NCBI RefSeq assembly: GCF_000012725.1
Contig: NC_007406.1
Coordinates: 772,001 to 836,000 of the forward strand
Length of the DNA stretch: 64,000 nt
Source: Nitrobacter winogradskyi Nb-255
Lineage (GTDB): Bacteria > Pseudomonadota > Alphaproteobacteria > Rhizobiales > Xanthobacteraceae
Reading direction: 5' to 3'
Each line of letters starts with the position of its first letter. Positions within the stretch are counted from its first letter, which is position 1. Positions 17,068 through 26,032 of the stretch are shown here, in pieces. The notes below the pieces were generated by a model. The model was given only the letters and a program-made list of their open reading frames with translations. It did not search any database and was not told the origin of the DNA. The translations under genes were made by a program, and so were the position numbers.

Positions 17068-17709
17068 TTAGATTTGGTTGTATCCTGCATTGACGAAGTA
17101 GTTGGCGCATTCAGCCGGTGCAACGGTTTCGAGGATCGGAGCGATAGCATTGTAGACGGCCTCGGTGGTCCGCTGCGCGGCTTTGCGTAGCCAGTGTTTG
17201 AACTTGGCAAAGAACTGCTCGATCGGGTTCAGATCAGGCGAGTATTTCGGCAGGTAGAAGAGCCGGGCACCGGCGGCACGGATGACGCGACGCACGGCGC
17301 TGGCCTTGTGCGAGCCGAGGTTGTCCATAATGACGATGTCGCCGTGCCGCAGGGTCGGGACCAGAACCTTCTCGATGTAGAGAAGGAAGGCTTCGCCGTT
17401 GATCGGCCCCTCGATGAACCACGGCGCGGTGATGCGATCGTGGCGCAGAGCGGCCATAAAGGTCATGGTCTGCCAGCGGCCATGCGGCACCTTGGCTCTG
17501 ATGCGTTGACCGCGCGGCGCCCAGCCCCGCAGCGGCGCCATATTGGTTTTGGTCCAGGTCTCATCGATGAACACCAGCCGAGTGGGATCAATCCGATCTC
17601 GATACTTGGTCCATTGCGCTCGCCGACGGGCGACATCGGGACGATCCTGCTCTGCAGCAATCAGCGTCTTTTTTTGTAACTGAGCTTCACAGCGTGAACG
17701 AACTCCCAC
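17068..17709 (-). CDS. IS630 transposase orfB (DDE catalytic part)
   Basis: The catalytic half, normally made as an orfA-orfB fusion by -1 slippage on A7 at 17669-17675. The DDE residues are visible: FIDETWTKTN, IVIMDNLGSHKA and KYSPDLNPIEQFFAKFK. The nominal upstream start at 17709 overlaps orfA and is unlikely to be used alone. Length of the fused product (about 315 residues) matches IS630 transposases. It cuts and pastes DNA at TA dinucleotides. Confidence 0.88.
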   Translation of the reverse strand: MGVRSRCEAQLQKKTLIAAEQDRPDVARRRAQWTKYRDRIDPTRLVFIDETWTKTNMAPLRGWAPRGQRIRAKVPHGRWQTMTFMAALRHDRITAPWFIEGPINGEAFLLYIEKVLVPTLRHGDIVIMDNLGSHKASAVRRVIRAAGARLFYLPKYSPDLNPIEQFFAKFKHWLRKAAQRTTEAVYNAIAPILETVAPAECANYFVNAGYNQI

Positions 17710-18011
17710 ATCGTGCGGTAATCGACCTTAAGGCCACGCTCGGCAAGTTCGGCCACCAGCCCGCGCACGGTAAAGTCCTTTCGGCACCGTTGCAGCAGCC
17801 ATTCGCGGTGCGGCCCCGCAATCTTCTTTGGCCTATAGCCGCCGATCTGGCTTGGCGCGACGCTGCCGGTCTCGTGGAAGCGTTGTACCCAGTTGATCGC
17901 CGTGCTGATGCCCACCCCAAACTGGGCCGCAGCCTGATGCCGCGACAGGCCGCCTTTAACGACAGCACGCACTACCCGCTCACGAAGGTCGTTCGAATAG
18001 GCTCGTCCCAT
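17661..18011 (-). CDS. IS630 transposase orfA (helix-turn-helix part)
   Basis: 116 residues, beginning MGRAYSNDLRERVVRAVV, with paired helix-turn-helix motifs (GLSRHQAAAQFGVGISTAINWV and VRGLVAELAERGLKVDYRTM) that bind the element's inverted ends. It ends at YKKRR, where seven A residues (plus-strand T run 17669-17675) allow ribosomal slippage into orfB. Both frames are free of premature stops, so the element may be active. Confidence 0.88.
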   Translation of the reverse strand: MGRAYSNDLRERVVRAVVKGGLSRHQAAAQFGVGISTAINWVQRFHETGSVAPSQIGGYRPKKIAGPHREWLLQRCRKDFTVRGLVAELAERGLKVDYRTMWEFVHAVKLSYKKRR

Positions 18012-18114
18012 CCATGCTGGCCTCCTTCCCAGTCAGCATGTTGAATCAGATGAATTCTGATTTGGGAATCTCAATCGATTCAAAATAAACCCATCCCGCT
18101 CTAGGCGCAGTTAG

Positions 18115-18283
18115 AGCGTTTATGGCGAGGTGCATGACCTATTCGCCGCAAGAGATGCGACCAGAACAAATAATCTCCGGAGCATGGCTTATCGCTTCTG
18201 ACGGAATCAGGAGCGGGTTCCATGATCTTCATTCTGAGGCGTTTTCTTTGCGCGAGCTGGTACTCTTTCGTCCGAGAAAAGCT
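18115..18283. mobile_element. Family A repeat, near full length, degraded
   Basis: Starts AGCGTTTATGGCGAGG and ends CCGAGAAAAGCT, with the internal CGCTTCTGACGGAATCAGGAGCG hairpin region. Begins 12 bp after the IS630 right end. Diverged from the 11863 copy but with the same order of blocks. Confidence 0.65.
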
Positions 18284-18594
18284 GGTGTTTGCAAAAGGAC
18301 GGAGTTCGCAACGGCGTTTCATCGAAGGTCGCTGCACCGTCTCTTTGGGTGATGCTGGCGATCACCCTCGCAAAGATCGGTCGCGATCGTTAATCGACGA
18401 CATGCGTTTAGCAGGCGATCGGTTTTTCGCTACCAGCAATAGCACCCCCGCTGAATCGGATCCTTATTAATCCGCGTTCATTCCGGAGCACGGCGAAGAA
18501 GTTGGCTCGCTGTGTGACGAGAGGAGGCCGGATCAGGATGCCGAGCGTGTCCGCAAAGGCATCGAGGGACTATTCAACTGCCGTGGGCAGTCGC

Positions 18595-18660
18595 ATGCCG
18601 TGGATATTGCGGAAGCGTTTTCGATCAGGGTGAAGTCGGGACTATAAGGATGGGCCGAGC
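18595..18660 (-). pseudogene. Transposase C-terminal remnant (IS630 type)
   Basis: On the minus strand a short stretch reads YSPDFTLIENA, the conserved block after the second catalytic Asp of IS630-family transposases (normally YSPDFNPIENAF). No other part of a transposase is preserved around it. The remaining part of the gap 18284-18807 holds no other gene. Confidence 0.5.
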
Positions 18661-18807
18661 AGACCAGCTAGGCCGAACTAAAAAGGATGCCGGCTCCTTG
18701 AAGGGACACCGGCTCCTCATCGCACCGCTCATAGGCTACACGCCTGTAAGAGAATAACATCTGAAGGCGGGAGGGGTGTTGCCTGCAGGTCATCCCCTTC
18801 AGCGCTG

Positions 18808-19005
18808 TCAAGGCTCTTCGGAAGGCCTTGAAAAGATGATGAGCAAAAACCCGACCACAGCCATCGCGGCACCGTAGTAGACCCATTCGGTGTGCCGGAC
18901 CAGAATACTATCGGCGGGATAGCTGTAAAAACGGAAACCCTGCCCCATGAAGCCCAATCCGGCGATCAGGGTGATAACTCCAACGATTCTCAATAGAGCA
19001 TGCAT
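18808..19005 (-). CDS. Small two-helix membrane protein, unknown function
   Basis: 65 residues with two hydrophobic helices (LLRIVGVITLIAGLGFMGQG and WVYYGAAMAVVGFLLIIFS) linked by a short polar loop with HTEWVYYG. The C-terminus is polar (RPSEEP). The helix-loop-helix pattern, with clean ends and a normal amino-acid mix, supports a real gene although the ribosome site is weak. No function can be assigned. Confidence 0.6.
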   Translation of the reverse strand: MHALLRIVGVITLIAGLGFMGQGFRFYSYPADSILVRHTEWVYYGAAMAVVGFLLIIFSRPSEEP

Positions 19006-19511
19006 TCTGAGGCGCTATCCCGGATTGTTGAATGAGACGAAGAAGCAAGTATGCCGTATATTAAGCGGCCTCGGTCTTCGCTTCAACTCCATTTACGATA
19101 GGAATTCTCTGTCCTGTGGAGGAGCCTGCTTGAGAGTGTTTAATTGCTTCAATCCTTTAATCACATGAGATGGAATTCATATCCGAATGCGCTCAAAAGT
19201 AATGTCGACTCTGTAGGGATTGCCGGGTCGATCAGTTTGAATGAATGCGAGTCATCAAGCCATGGTGCATCGACGGTGGTCAGCATCGTTTTGGCGCGTA
19301 CCTATGTTGCTCTGGCCCATATTTGCGACGAAACCACCGCCTGCTTGGCAACGAATTAATCGTGGTGGAGAGCGTTAAGAACCCTCCCAGGAGGGCATCA
19401 GACATCAACCAACTGGCAGGCCTAGGATACCCGCACAACGCCACTGATAAGTTCCCCCGTAGGTTGATCTACCGACAGTTGCACTAGCCTCTGACCGATG
19501 TGATGCTTCTC
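19006..19511. other. Intergenic region without a supported gene
   Basis: About 500 bp of lower-GC sequence between a small membrane-protein gene and a bidirectional terminator. Short open frames (for example 19144-19359 plus) have no family signature or ribosome site. I see nothing else. Confidence 0.45.
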
Positions 19512-19552
19512 AATAAAAATGGCGCCCGTTATGCACGGGCGCCATTTTTATT
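19512..19552. terminator. Bidirectional intrinsic terminator
   Basis: Perfect 17-bp arms AATAAAAATGGCGCCCG and CGGGCGCCATTTTTATT around a 7-base loop; A-rich on one side and T-rich on the other, so it can end transcription from both strands. It lies 48 bp past the stop of the minus-strand gene at 19600. Confidence 0.9.
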
Positions 19553-19599
19553 AAAAGACATTCGGCGTCTAGAAAGCGATCAAATGGCCGTCAGATTCG

Positions 19600-20346
19600 C
19601 TAAACAGCGGAACCAGCCCTGACCTTCTTCTCTGGCTTCTGAGAAGCCGCCGTCGAAGTGACGGTGGGTACGCCATTCTCGAAGCTGACTTCGGCGCCCA
19701 TACCTGCCGCCATTTCACCCTCAAGGATCGAAGGCTGCTTCGGAGCGGTCAGACGCTGGAAAGACTCGGTCAGAGCGCTCGAAAAGTCAGCGGCTCGGCC
19801 ACAGACCGAATCCCACAGCATTACCGCACCCTGGTTAGGGACAAACATTCCCTGCCTGGTGGATCGGTTAAGGGCCAGGCGCGACTCGCGCGCACGACGA
19901 CGTATGGCGTGCTCGTGATCGTGGTCGTCCTCCTGCGCATTGACCGGCAACTGCAGGACCGTAGCCGTCTGCCCTGCGACCAGTTGAGCAATCTTCAGAA
20001 CCTGCCCATTCGGAAACTCCAGGGCGTCATGCTGAACGTACGGATTGTCCTCATCGACTTTGCGGAAGCTCGCGACCTTGTGATCGACACGAGCCTTGCC
20101 TGAGAACTTTATGCCAAGAAAACTGCGGGGCTGCTCGTACTGAACATTCTCATCGAATGCGAGCTCTGTTCCAGGCAGCAAGCAGACCGCCAATTCAGGC
20201 GGGCTGTCATGAATTACAAGCTTGGGGCCGAGCTCGCCGACGGCGGCAAAGCCGCGCACGTTAGATTTCGCGAGCTCCATAGTAACCAGCTTATCGGCGA
20301 CCTTGGCAGGCCGCGAAGAGACGTGATGCAGACTGTAGTCGCACAT
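19600..20346 (-). CDS. Conserved hypothetical protein
   Basis: 248 residues, beginning MCDYSLHHVSSRPAKVADKL. It has no signal peptide or membrane helix. Residues 35-70 (FAAVGELGPKLVIHDSPPELAVCLLPGTELAFDENVQYEQ) resemble short hypothetical proteins common in rhizobia; the rest contains an acidic-His stretch (EDDHDHEH) followed by an arginine-rich stretch (AIRRRARESR). The C-terminal third is Ser/Ala/Thr-rich. I do not recognise a function. Its own terminator lies at 19512-19552, and the lower GC around it suggests a single-gene unit. Confidence 0.65.
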   Translation of the reverse strand: MCDYSLHHVSSRPAKVADKLVTMELAKSNVRGFAAVGELGPKLVIHDSPPELAVCLLPGTELAFDENVQYEQPRSFLGIKFSGKARVDHKVASFRKVDEDNPYVQHDALEFPNGQVLKIAQLVAGQTATVLQLPVNAQEDDHDHEHAIRRRARESRLALNRSTRQGMFVPNQGAVMLWDSVCGRAADFSSALTESFQRLTAPKQPSILEGEMAAGMGAEVSFENGVPTVTSTAASQKPEKKVRAGSAV

Positions 20347-21052
20347 GAAGGGCTCCTCTGGTTGGGACTACGCATTACCCCACATCGATACAACACCCTC
20401 GATGCGAACTCGTTCCGCCCATTTCATACCACTGGCGGCTGCGTTTTAAAGTCCGACGATCCAACCATGCTAAATTGGTACGGTCCAAAATGTACCATGT
20501 TAACGCCGTTCACGTCAACTTAATTTCCCCAGTCGGCCCCAGTGGCCAAAGGAACAATTATGCTTTGAATTCAGTGGTGCGCCGCCCGCGAAGCGGCCCG
20601 ATACCCGCCAAAACCCACAGGCAGAAGCCAGGACGCGGCTGGAATTGCTCCAGAACATCGTCTCGGCCTGATTTCAAGTTGCAGTCGCACGGTAACTGGA
20701 TTCCAAATCCTTCGTGTCCCGATGCTTCGAGCGCTACCCGAGTGAAACAGATTCTTGCGATGACTCCCGAGCGACACACGAGTCCGCCTTAGAAGCCGCG
20801 CGGCGCCCGGCATGTAGAATGTCGATGTGCCGCGGGAGCCGGCGCGGTTCGCTGCTTGCCGCTTGGAGACAGCGGGCAACTGCGCTATGTAAGGACAGCT
20901 CTGGGCCAGGGACTGCGGTTGGGAGCAACTTCGCGTCTCCAAGAAAAAAGACGTACGGAAGGGGCCTCCGAATCCGAGCCTACCGAGCGGTTCTAGTCGA
21001 CCCGGGGTTGAGGCTTGGCGTGAGGATTTCGCCAAAGCGCAGGAGTTTTGAC
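20347..21052. other. Intergenic region without a supported gene
   Basis: About 700 bp. The open frames on both strands (for example 20571-21035 minus) are basic, low in hydrophobic order and match no family I know. There is no tRNA signature or repeat of family A or B. Confidence 0.45.
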
Positions 21053-21460
21053 ATGACGGATGAGGCGAACGTAGCTGGAGCCGAAAGCGCCTGCCTGGTC
21101 GAGGCTCGCACGGATAGCGGGACTGATCACGCCGCGAATACCCCGCCTGACGAGATGGCGCGAATGGGTGAGGAAATCATCGCCGCGCTCAAAACGGTCT
21201 ATGATCCTGAAATTCCGGCAGACCTCTACGAGCTTGGTCTGATCTACAAGATCGCAATAGACGACGAACGCAAGGTCAATATCGAGATGACATTGACCTC
21301 GCCGAATTGCCCGTCAGCGGCAGAATTGCCCGGTCAGATCGAACGAGCGGTTAAAGGGGTCTCCGGTGTGCACGATGCCAAGGTCGCCATCGTCTGGGAA
21401 CCGACGTGGGATCCGAGCCGCATGTCAGACGAGGCGCGCACGGTCCTGAACATGTGGTGA
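21053..21460 (+). CDS. DUF59 (MIP18/SufT-like) iron-sulfur assembly protein
   Basis: 135 residues from ATG 21053, with AGGAG eight bases upstream. After about 40 variable residues comes the DUF59 core: EEIIAALKTVYDPEIPADLYELGLIYKI (the conserved DPEIP), then VNIEMTLTSPNCPSAAELPGQIERAV with the conserved Cys, and AKVAIVWEPTWDPSRMSDEAR. This matches SufT/PaaD-like proteins that help Fe-S cluster delivery; in rhizobia it usually ends a suf operon, but here no other suf gene is adjacent, so it acts as a stand-alone gene. Confidence 0.85.
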   Translation: MTDEANVAGAESACLVEARTDSGTDHAANTPPDEMARMGEEIIAALKTVYDPEIPADLYELGLIYKIAIDDERKVNIEMTLTSPNCPSAAELPGQIERAVKGVSGVHDAKVAIVWEPTWDPSRMSDEARTVLNMW

Positions 21461-21671
21461 TGGACCGCGGGAACCGGCGTTGACTTGATGCTCGCGCGAC
21501 CTGCCGGCAAAGGCCGAGCTATGTTCACTGAGTGATATTTACCCGCAGGCCCGCTATTGATCCGTCCTTCTCCGGGGAGGTTTTACGGCGCGGCCTTCTA
21601 TGGTGTTGTCCGGTGAAGCATGCCGTCAAGGTTCGACCCCGTGGAGGGACGCTGGTTGGCGTGAAAGACCT

Positions 21672-21769
21672 GGAGCCTTTCCGCTACCGATAGAATTGGA
21701 AATTGCTCTATGGTTTTGATTCGACGCGTTTTCTTCACGCAACCGGTGCTCGCCTGGCTTGAAAACGCT
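21672..21769 (+). repeat. Family A repeat, right half
   Basis: Shows the family blocks TCCGCTACCGATAGAATTGG, GATTCGACGCGTTTTCTTCA and the right end CTGGCTTGAAAACGCT. Fills most of the gap 21461-21854 together with the hairpin at 21786-21822; no gene in that gap. Confidence 0.75.
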
Positions 21770-21785
21770 CTGGGCTCAAAACGTT

Positions 21786-21822
21786 GGAGCCTCGCTTCCG
21801 ATGGAATCGGAAGCGAGGCTCC
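21786..21822. terminator. Strong hairpin downstream of cycM, no T-tract
   Basis: 17-bp arms GGAGCCTCGCTTCCGAT / complement around a two-to-three-base loop, 32 bp past the cycM stop codon on the minus strand. It equals the internal hairpin of family A repeats. It may stall or protect the transcript end, but lacks the U-run of an intrinsic terminator. Confidence 0.45.
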
Positions 21823-21854
21823 AGGCTGTTTCGTAATGGCTCGTAACCAGGAAC

Positions 21855-22409
21855 TTACTTCGGCAGCGGCGCCGGATCCTTGGAGAGCGTATTGAGATAG
21901 GCAATCAGGTCAGCGCGCTTGCTTTCGCTTTTCAGTCCAGGGTAGCCCATGGACGTGCCCTTGGCGTAGGCTTTCGGGTCATCCAGCCAACTGCTGAGAT
22001 CGGCGAAGGTCCACTTGCCGCCAGCCTTGCTCTTCAGAGCCGCGGAGTAGTTGAAGCCTTGCTCCGAAGCGATCGGCCGGTTGACGATACCGTAAAGATT
22101 CGGGCCGACCTTCTTGGCCCCGCCTTCCTCGGTGGTGTGACAGGCCAGGCACGGCTTGACAAGCCCAGCGCCACGTTCTGCGGAGGCGCTGGCCAGCGCC
22201 TTGTTGAACGACTCGGCGTCAGCAGCGCTCGGCGCGGCTGCGGCTTCCTTGGCCTCGGTCTTGTGGCTGGCTTCAGCGTGCGGCTTCTCCGGCGCGCTGA
22301 ACGACTCGTCGATGATGCGTACTGTTTGAACAAACAACAATGTTCCGAGCAGCGCGCCCATAATGGCGTTGGTCCGGTTCGAATGCACTGTATCACTCCC
22401 AGAGCTCAT
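21855..22409 (-). CDS. cycM: Membrane-anchored class I cytochrome c (CycM-like)
   Basis: 184 residues. An uncleaved N-terminal anchor (IMGALLGTLLFVQTVRII) is followed by an Ala/Glu linker and a cytochrome c domain with CLACH haem attachment and the axial Met in TSMGYPGL. Length and plan match bradyrhizobial CycM, which carries electrons from the bc1 complex to the aa3 oxidase. The frame extends upstream to 22631, but ATG 22409 gives the expected anchor and has GGGAG upstream. Single gene. Confidence 0.85.
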   Translation of the reverse strand: MSSGSDTVHSNRTNAIMGALLGTLLFVQTVRIIDESFSAPEKPHAEASHKTEAKEAAAAPSAADAESFNKALASASAERGAGLVKPCLACHTTEEGGAKKVGPNLYGIVNRPIASEQGFNYSAALKSKAGGKWTFADLSSWLDDPKAYAKGTSMGYPGLKSESKRADLIAYLNTLSKDPAPLPK

Positions 22410-22739
22410 TACTGAAGTACTCCCAGCGGTATGAAGGAGCCAAAGAAACCCGGGATATCCCGGACGAACTGAAAGATCGATGGCAGCGGCACCCCCCGGC
22501 TCATCAATCGCGAAACAACTCCACCCCGGCCCGTTTTGCGTGCCTAAAGGGAGCGGCGGGCACACCCATATCAAATAGAAGTTTGTCGCGCAACGGTTCA
22601 GCCCGGCGTTGAACGGCCCCGAATTTTGCACTGCGAATGCGGCTTTTGACGGGCGTCATGGATCTTTTAGTTTCTTGCCAGCCCCGGTTCACATCGCTCA
22701 TGCGACGTGGTCGGAGGCGGGTGCTCGTGGCGATGGCGA

Positions 22740-24005
22740 TCACAGCCAGGGCGCGAGTTTATCCATCGCGATGAGTTGGTCGACTTCGATGCGCGGGCGG
22801 ACCGTCGCATACTGGTTGCCCCTGACCAGCACCTCCGGGACCAGCGCGCGGGTGTTATAGGTCCCTGACTGCACGGCCCCGTAAGCGCCTGCGGTCATGA
22901 TCGCCAGAAGATCTCCGGCTTGCGGCTCCGGCAGATTGCGCCCGAGCGCCAGATAATCTCCGGTCTCGCACACCGGGCCGACCACATCGGCGACCATCAC
23001 CGCGGCATCCCTGGGCGCCGCGCGCACCGGCATGATCTGATGGTAGGCTTCATACAGCGTGGGACGGATGAGGTCGTTCATGGCCGCATCGATGATGACG
23101 AAATTGCGGGCGTTGCCGTGCTTCACGTAAATCACGCGCGTCACCAGAACGCCGGCATTGCCGACGATCATGCGGCCGGGCTCGAACATCAGCGTGCAGT
23201 CGAGATCGCGGGTCACGCGTCTGACCATCTCGGCATAGGCAAGCGGCTCCGGCGGCGCCGATCGGTCCTCGTAATAGGGAATGCCGAGGCCGCCGCCGAA
23301 ATCGACGTGGCTGATGACGTGACCATCGGCGCGCAGCGTGCCGACGAAATCCGCGAGCAGACGGAAGGCTGTTTCCATCGGACCGAGATCGGTGATCTGG
23401 CTGCCGATATGCATATCGGCGCCGGTGACCTTGATGCCGGGCAGTTTTGCCGCCCGGGCATAGACCGCGCGCGCCTGCGTGATCGGAATGCCGAACTTGT
23501 TCTCCAGCCGGCCGGTTGAAATCTTGGCGTGAGTGCCGGAATCGACGTCAGGATTGACGCGCACCGAGATGCGCGCGGTGCGGCCTGTTTCAACCGCGAC
23601 GCGGGACAGCAGGTCGAGTTCCGGTTCCGATTCGACGTTGATGCATAGAACGTCCGCGGCGAGCGCCGCGCGCAGTTCGGATTCGGTCTTGCCGACGCCC
23701 GAGAACAGAATCTTGCTCGCCGGAATGTTCGCGGCGAGCGCACGCTTGAGTTCTCCGCCCGACACCACGTCTGCTCCCGCTCCGAGCCTCGCCATGGTGC
23801 GCAGCACCGACTGATTGGAGTTCGCCTTCACGGCGTAGCAGATCAGATGGTCGGTTCCCGCGAAAGCTTCGGCGAATACGCGGTAGTGCCGTTCCAGCGT
23901 CGCCGTCGAATAACAATAGAACGGCGTGCCGACGGCTTCGGCCAGCGTTGAAAGATCGACGTCCTCGGCGTGGAGTACGCCGTCGCGGTAATCGAAGTGA
24001 TGCAT
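22740..24005 (-). CDS. lysA: Diaminopimelate decarboxylase
   Basis: 421 residues. Last step of lysine synthesis, meso-diaminopimelate to L-lysine. PLP-binding Lys lies in CYAVKANSNQSV; further signatures are HIGSQITDLGP, VDFGGGLGIPYYED (phosphate-binding glycines), FEPGRMIVGNAG and VVGPVCETGDYLA (the active-site Cys). The end AYGAVQSGTYNTR is also canonical. It forms a minus-strand gene group with the lipoprotein gene and argH (135 bp and 115 bp gaps), as in many alphaproteobacteria. Confidence 0.96.
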   Translation of the reverse strand: MHHFDYRDGVLHAEDVDLSTLAEAVGTPFYCYSTATLERHYRVFAEAFAGTDHLICYAVKANSNQSVLRTMARLGAGADVVSGGELKRALAANIPASKILFSGVGKTESELRAALAADVLCINVESEPELDLLSRVAVETGRTARISVRVNPDVDSGTHAKISTGRLENKFGIPITQARAVYARAAKLPGIKVTGADMHIGSQITDLGPMETAFRLLADFVGTLRADGHVISHVDFGGGLGIPYYEDRSAPPEPLAYAEMVRRVTRDLDCTLMFEPGRMIVGNAGVLVTRVIYVKHGNARNFVIIDAAMNDLIRPTLYEAYHQIMPVRAAPRDAAVMVADVVGPVCETGDYLALGRNLPEPQAGDLLAIMTAGAYGAVQSGTYNTRALVPEVLVRGNQYATVRPRIEVDQLIAMDKLAPWL

Positions 24006-24140
24006 GGCTCTAGTGTCCCGAATCCGAAATCCGCTTCACCAACTCAGCGTCTCACACAATAGCCCAAGAGCGTTCGGCAAGGGTGCGCGGAAACAGCAAG
24101 CGAAACTTCCGAGGGGCCACGCCCGCATCACGCCCGCATT

Positions 24141-24392
24141 TCAGTGGCTGTCGAGCAGCGGGTCGAGGATGAAGGATTTCCTGGCGCCTCTGGACGCCGC
24201 CGGGTCGCTGTTGATTCCGAAAGACGGATCGAACAGGTTGTCCTTGGGCGCATTGGCGCGGTCATGGTCATCCGCCGCGGCGGCGGCAGGCGGCTGGTTT
24301 GATGCGGTCGGCGGCACATCGAGGCCGCCCTTGCGCCCGCAGCCGGCCAGCGCCAGCGCGGCGGCGGTCAGAAGAAACAGGGCCCATCTCAT
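24141..24392 (-). CDS. Small lipoprotein (LptM/YifL-like)
   Basis: 83 residues from ATG 24392: signal sequence MRWALFLLTAAALALAGC with lipobox LAGC, then GRKGGLDVPP, typical of the LPS-translocon lipoprotein LptM. The rest is a disordered Pro/Ala/Asp tail ending in DPLLDSH. It lies between argH and lysA, the same order as in relatives. The frame is open further upstream, but only this start gives a lipoprotein signal. Confidence 0.8.
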   Translation of the reverse strand: MRWALFLLTAAALALAGCGRKGGLDVPPTASNQPPAAAAADDHDRANAPKDNLFDPSFGINSDPAASRGARKSFILDPLLDSH

Positions 24393-24507
24393 CGAGATGG
24401 AGCTTGAAGTGCTGTTCACGGCGATATCCCCAATCGGCGGCACCATACAAAGAATGCCCTGTTCTGGCGAGGCCCGGAAGGTCAGAAATTCAAGACTGGC
24501 GTTCGGG

Positions 24508-25905
24508 TCAGTCCGGTGTTCGCTTTTTCTCCAGCCGCCTGAGCCAGGCCTTGGCTTGCGCGCGGACGTTCTTCGGCGCGGTCCCGCCATAGCTCGTCCG
24601 GCTCTTCACCGAGGCTTCCACGGACAGCACCGCAAGCGCGTCGCGGGTGATGCGCGGCTCCACCGCCTGCATCGCGGACAGCGGCAGTTCATGCAGGGCG
24701 ACGCCCTGCTTCGATGCGGCCGCGACGATACGCCCGGTGACATGGTGCGCGTCGCGGAACGGCATCTTCAGCGTCCTGACCAGCCAGTCCGCGAGATCGG
24801 TCGCGGTCGCATAGCCATCGCCGGCAGCCGCCTTCATTCGCGCTTCGTCAGGCACGAGGTCGGCGACCATGCCGGTCATGGCGCGGATCGCCAGCGAGAG
24901 CGCGCTGAACGCCTCCATCGCGCCCTGCTTGTCTTCCTGCATGTCCTTTTGATAGGCCAGCGGCAATCCCTTCATCACCACCAGCAGTCCCGTGAGCGCT
25001 CCCACGACGCGGCCGGTCTTGGCGCGCACCAGCTCGGCGGCGTCCGGGTTGCGTTTCTGCGGCATGATCGACGAGCCCGTGGTGAACTTGTCGGAAAGTC
25101 GCACCAGGCCGACCAGCGGCGAGGTCCAGATCACCATCTCCTCCGCGAAGCGCGACAGGTGGGTCGAGGCGATCGCCGCGGCTGACAGCGTCTCCAGCAC
25201 GAAATCGCGATCCGAAACCGCGTCGAGCGAGTTCGCCATCGGGCGATCGAAGCCGAGTCCCTTCGCGGTGGCATGGCGATCGATCGGAAAGGACGTGCCC
25301 GCCAGGGCAGCCGCTCCAAGCGGGCTCTCGTTCAGGCGCCTGCGCGCATCGGCGAAGCGTCCGCGATCGCGGGCCGCCATTTCGACATACGCCAGCAAGT
25401 GATGGCCGAAGGTCACCGGCTGAGCGGTTTGCAGGTGCGTGAAGCCCGGCATTACCGTTCCGGCGAATTCCAGTGCGCGGGTCGCGAGAGTATGCTGGAA
25501 GGTTGCGAGCGCGTTATCGGTCTCGTCGATGATGTCGCGGACATAGAGGCGGAAATCGGTCGCAACCTGATCATTGCGCGACCGCGCGGTATGCAGTCGT
25601 CCCGCCGAGGGACCGATCAGCTCTCCGAGCCGGCTCTCCACATTCATGTGAATGTCCTCAAGCGCCCGCTTGAAGTCGAAGGAATCGTCGCGGATTTCTG
25701 ACAAAATCGTGTCTAGACCCTTGCCTATTTTTTTCGCATCATTTGCCGCGATGATGCCTTGAGCGGCAAGCATCTCGGCATGGACCTTTGACGCGGCAAT
25801 GTCCTGGGCGTAGAGGTGGCGATCGACGTCGATCGAGACGTTGATCTCCTCCATGATCGCGTCAGGTCCTTCGCCGAACCGTCCACCCCACATCTTGTTG
25901 CTCAT
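24508..25905 (-). CDS. argH: Argininosuccinate lyase
   Basis: 465 residues. Splits argininosuccinate into arginine and fumarate. Starts [20 protein letters not shown]; the superfamily signature [12 protein letters not shown] (with the catalytic Ser in the mobile loop) and [16 protein letters not shown] are intact, and the C-terminal [15 protein letters not shown] is typical. It is the first gene of the minus-strand argH-lptM-like-lysA group, divergent from tlpA with a 127-bp shared promoter region. Confidence 0.97.
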   Translation of the reverse strand: MSNKMWGGRFGEGPDAIMEEINVSIDVDRHLYAQDIAASKVHAEMLAAQGIIAANDAKKIGKGLDTILSEIRDDSFDFKRALEDIHMNVESRLGELIGPSAGRLHTARSRNDQVATDFRLYVRDIIDETDNALATFQHTLATRALEFAGTVMPGFTHLQTAQPVTFGHHLLAYVEMAARDRGRFADARRRLNESPLGAAALAGTSFPIDRHATAKGLGFDRPMANSLDAVSDRDFVLETLSAAAIASTHLSRFAEEMVIWTSPLVGLVRLSDKFTTGSSIMPQKRNPDAAELVRAKTGRVVGALTGLLVVMKGLPLAYQKDMQEDKQGAMEAFSALSLAIRAMTGMVADLVPDEARMKAAAGDGYATATDLADWLVRTLKMPFRDAHHVTGRIVAAASKQGVALHELPLSAMQAVEPRITRDALAVLSVEASVKSRTSYGGTAPKNVRAQAKAWLRRLEKKRTPD

Positions 25906-26032
25906 GTCCTGTTGCTCATGTCTTGCCGCTCATGCCGTGCTCGCCACTTTCATCATGCCTGCCGGACGGCCGATCCGCTCCGGTGGGTGTAGCCGTCGAA
26001 GCCGACGCCTGCATACCCGTATCTGATACAGG

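Larger units (their letters stand above)
17053..18103. mobile_element. IS630-family insertion sequence, about 1.05 kb
   Basis: Bounded by imperfect inverted ends: the left end reads TAGAGCATGATGAGTTTAG and the right end, reverse-complemented, TAGAGCGGGATGGGTTTAT, each starting at a TA as expected for the TA-targeting IS630/Tc1-mariner group. It contains two overlapping minus-strand frames (orfA, orfB) joined by an A7 slippery run. It stands between the IalB gene and a family A repeat; the 227-bp stretch to its left (16826-17052) holds no gene. Confidence 0.88.

Noticed and set aside
20571-21035. 154-codon minus-strand frame upstream of the DUF59 gene
   Set aside because: Ser/Arg/Gly-rich, no ribosome site, no recognisable domain; likely chance in high-GC DNA.
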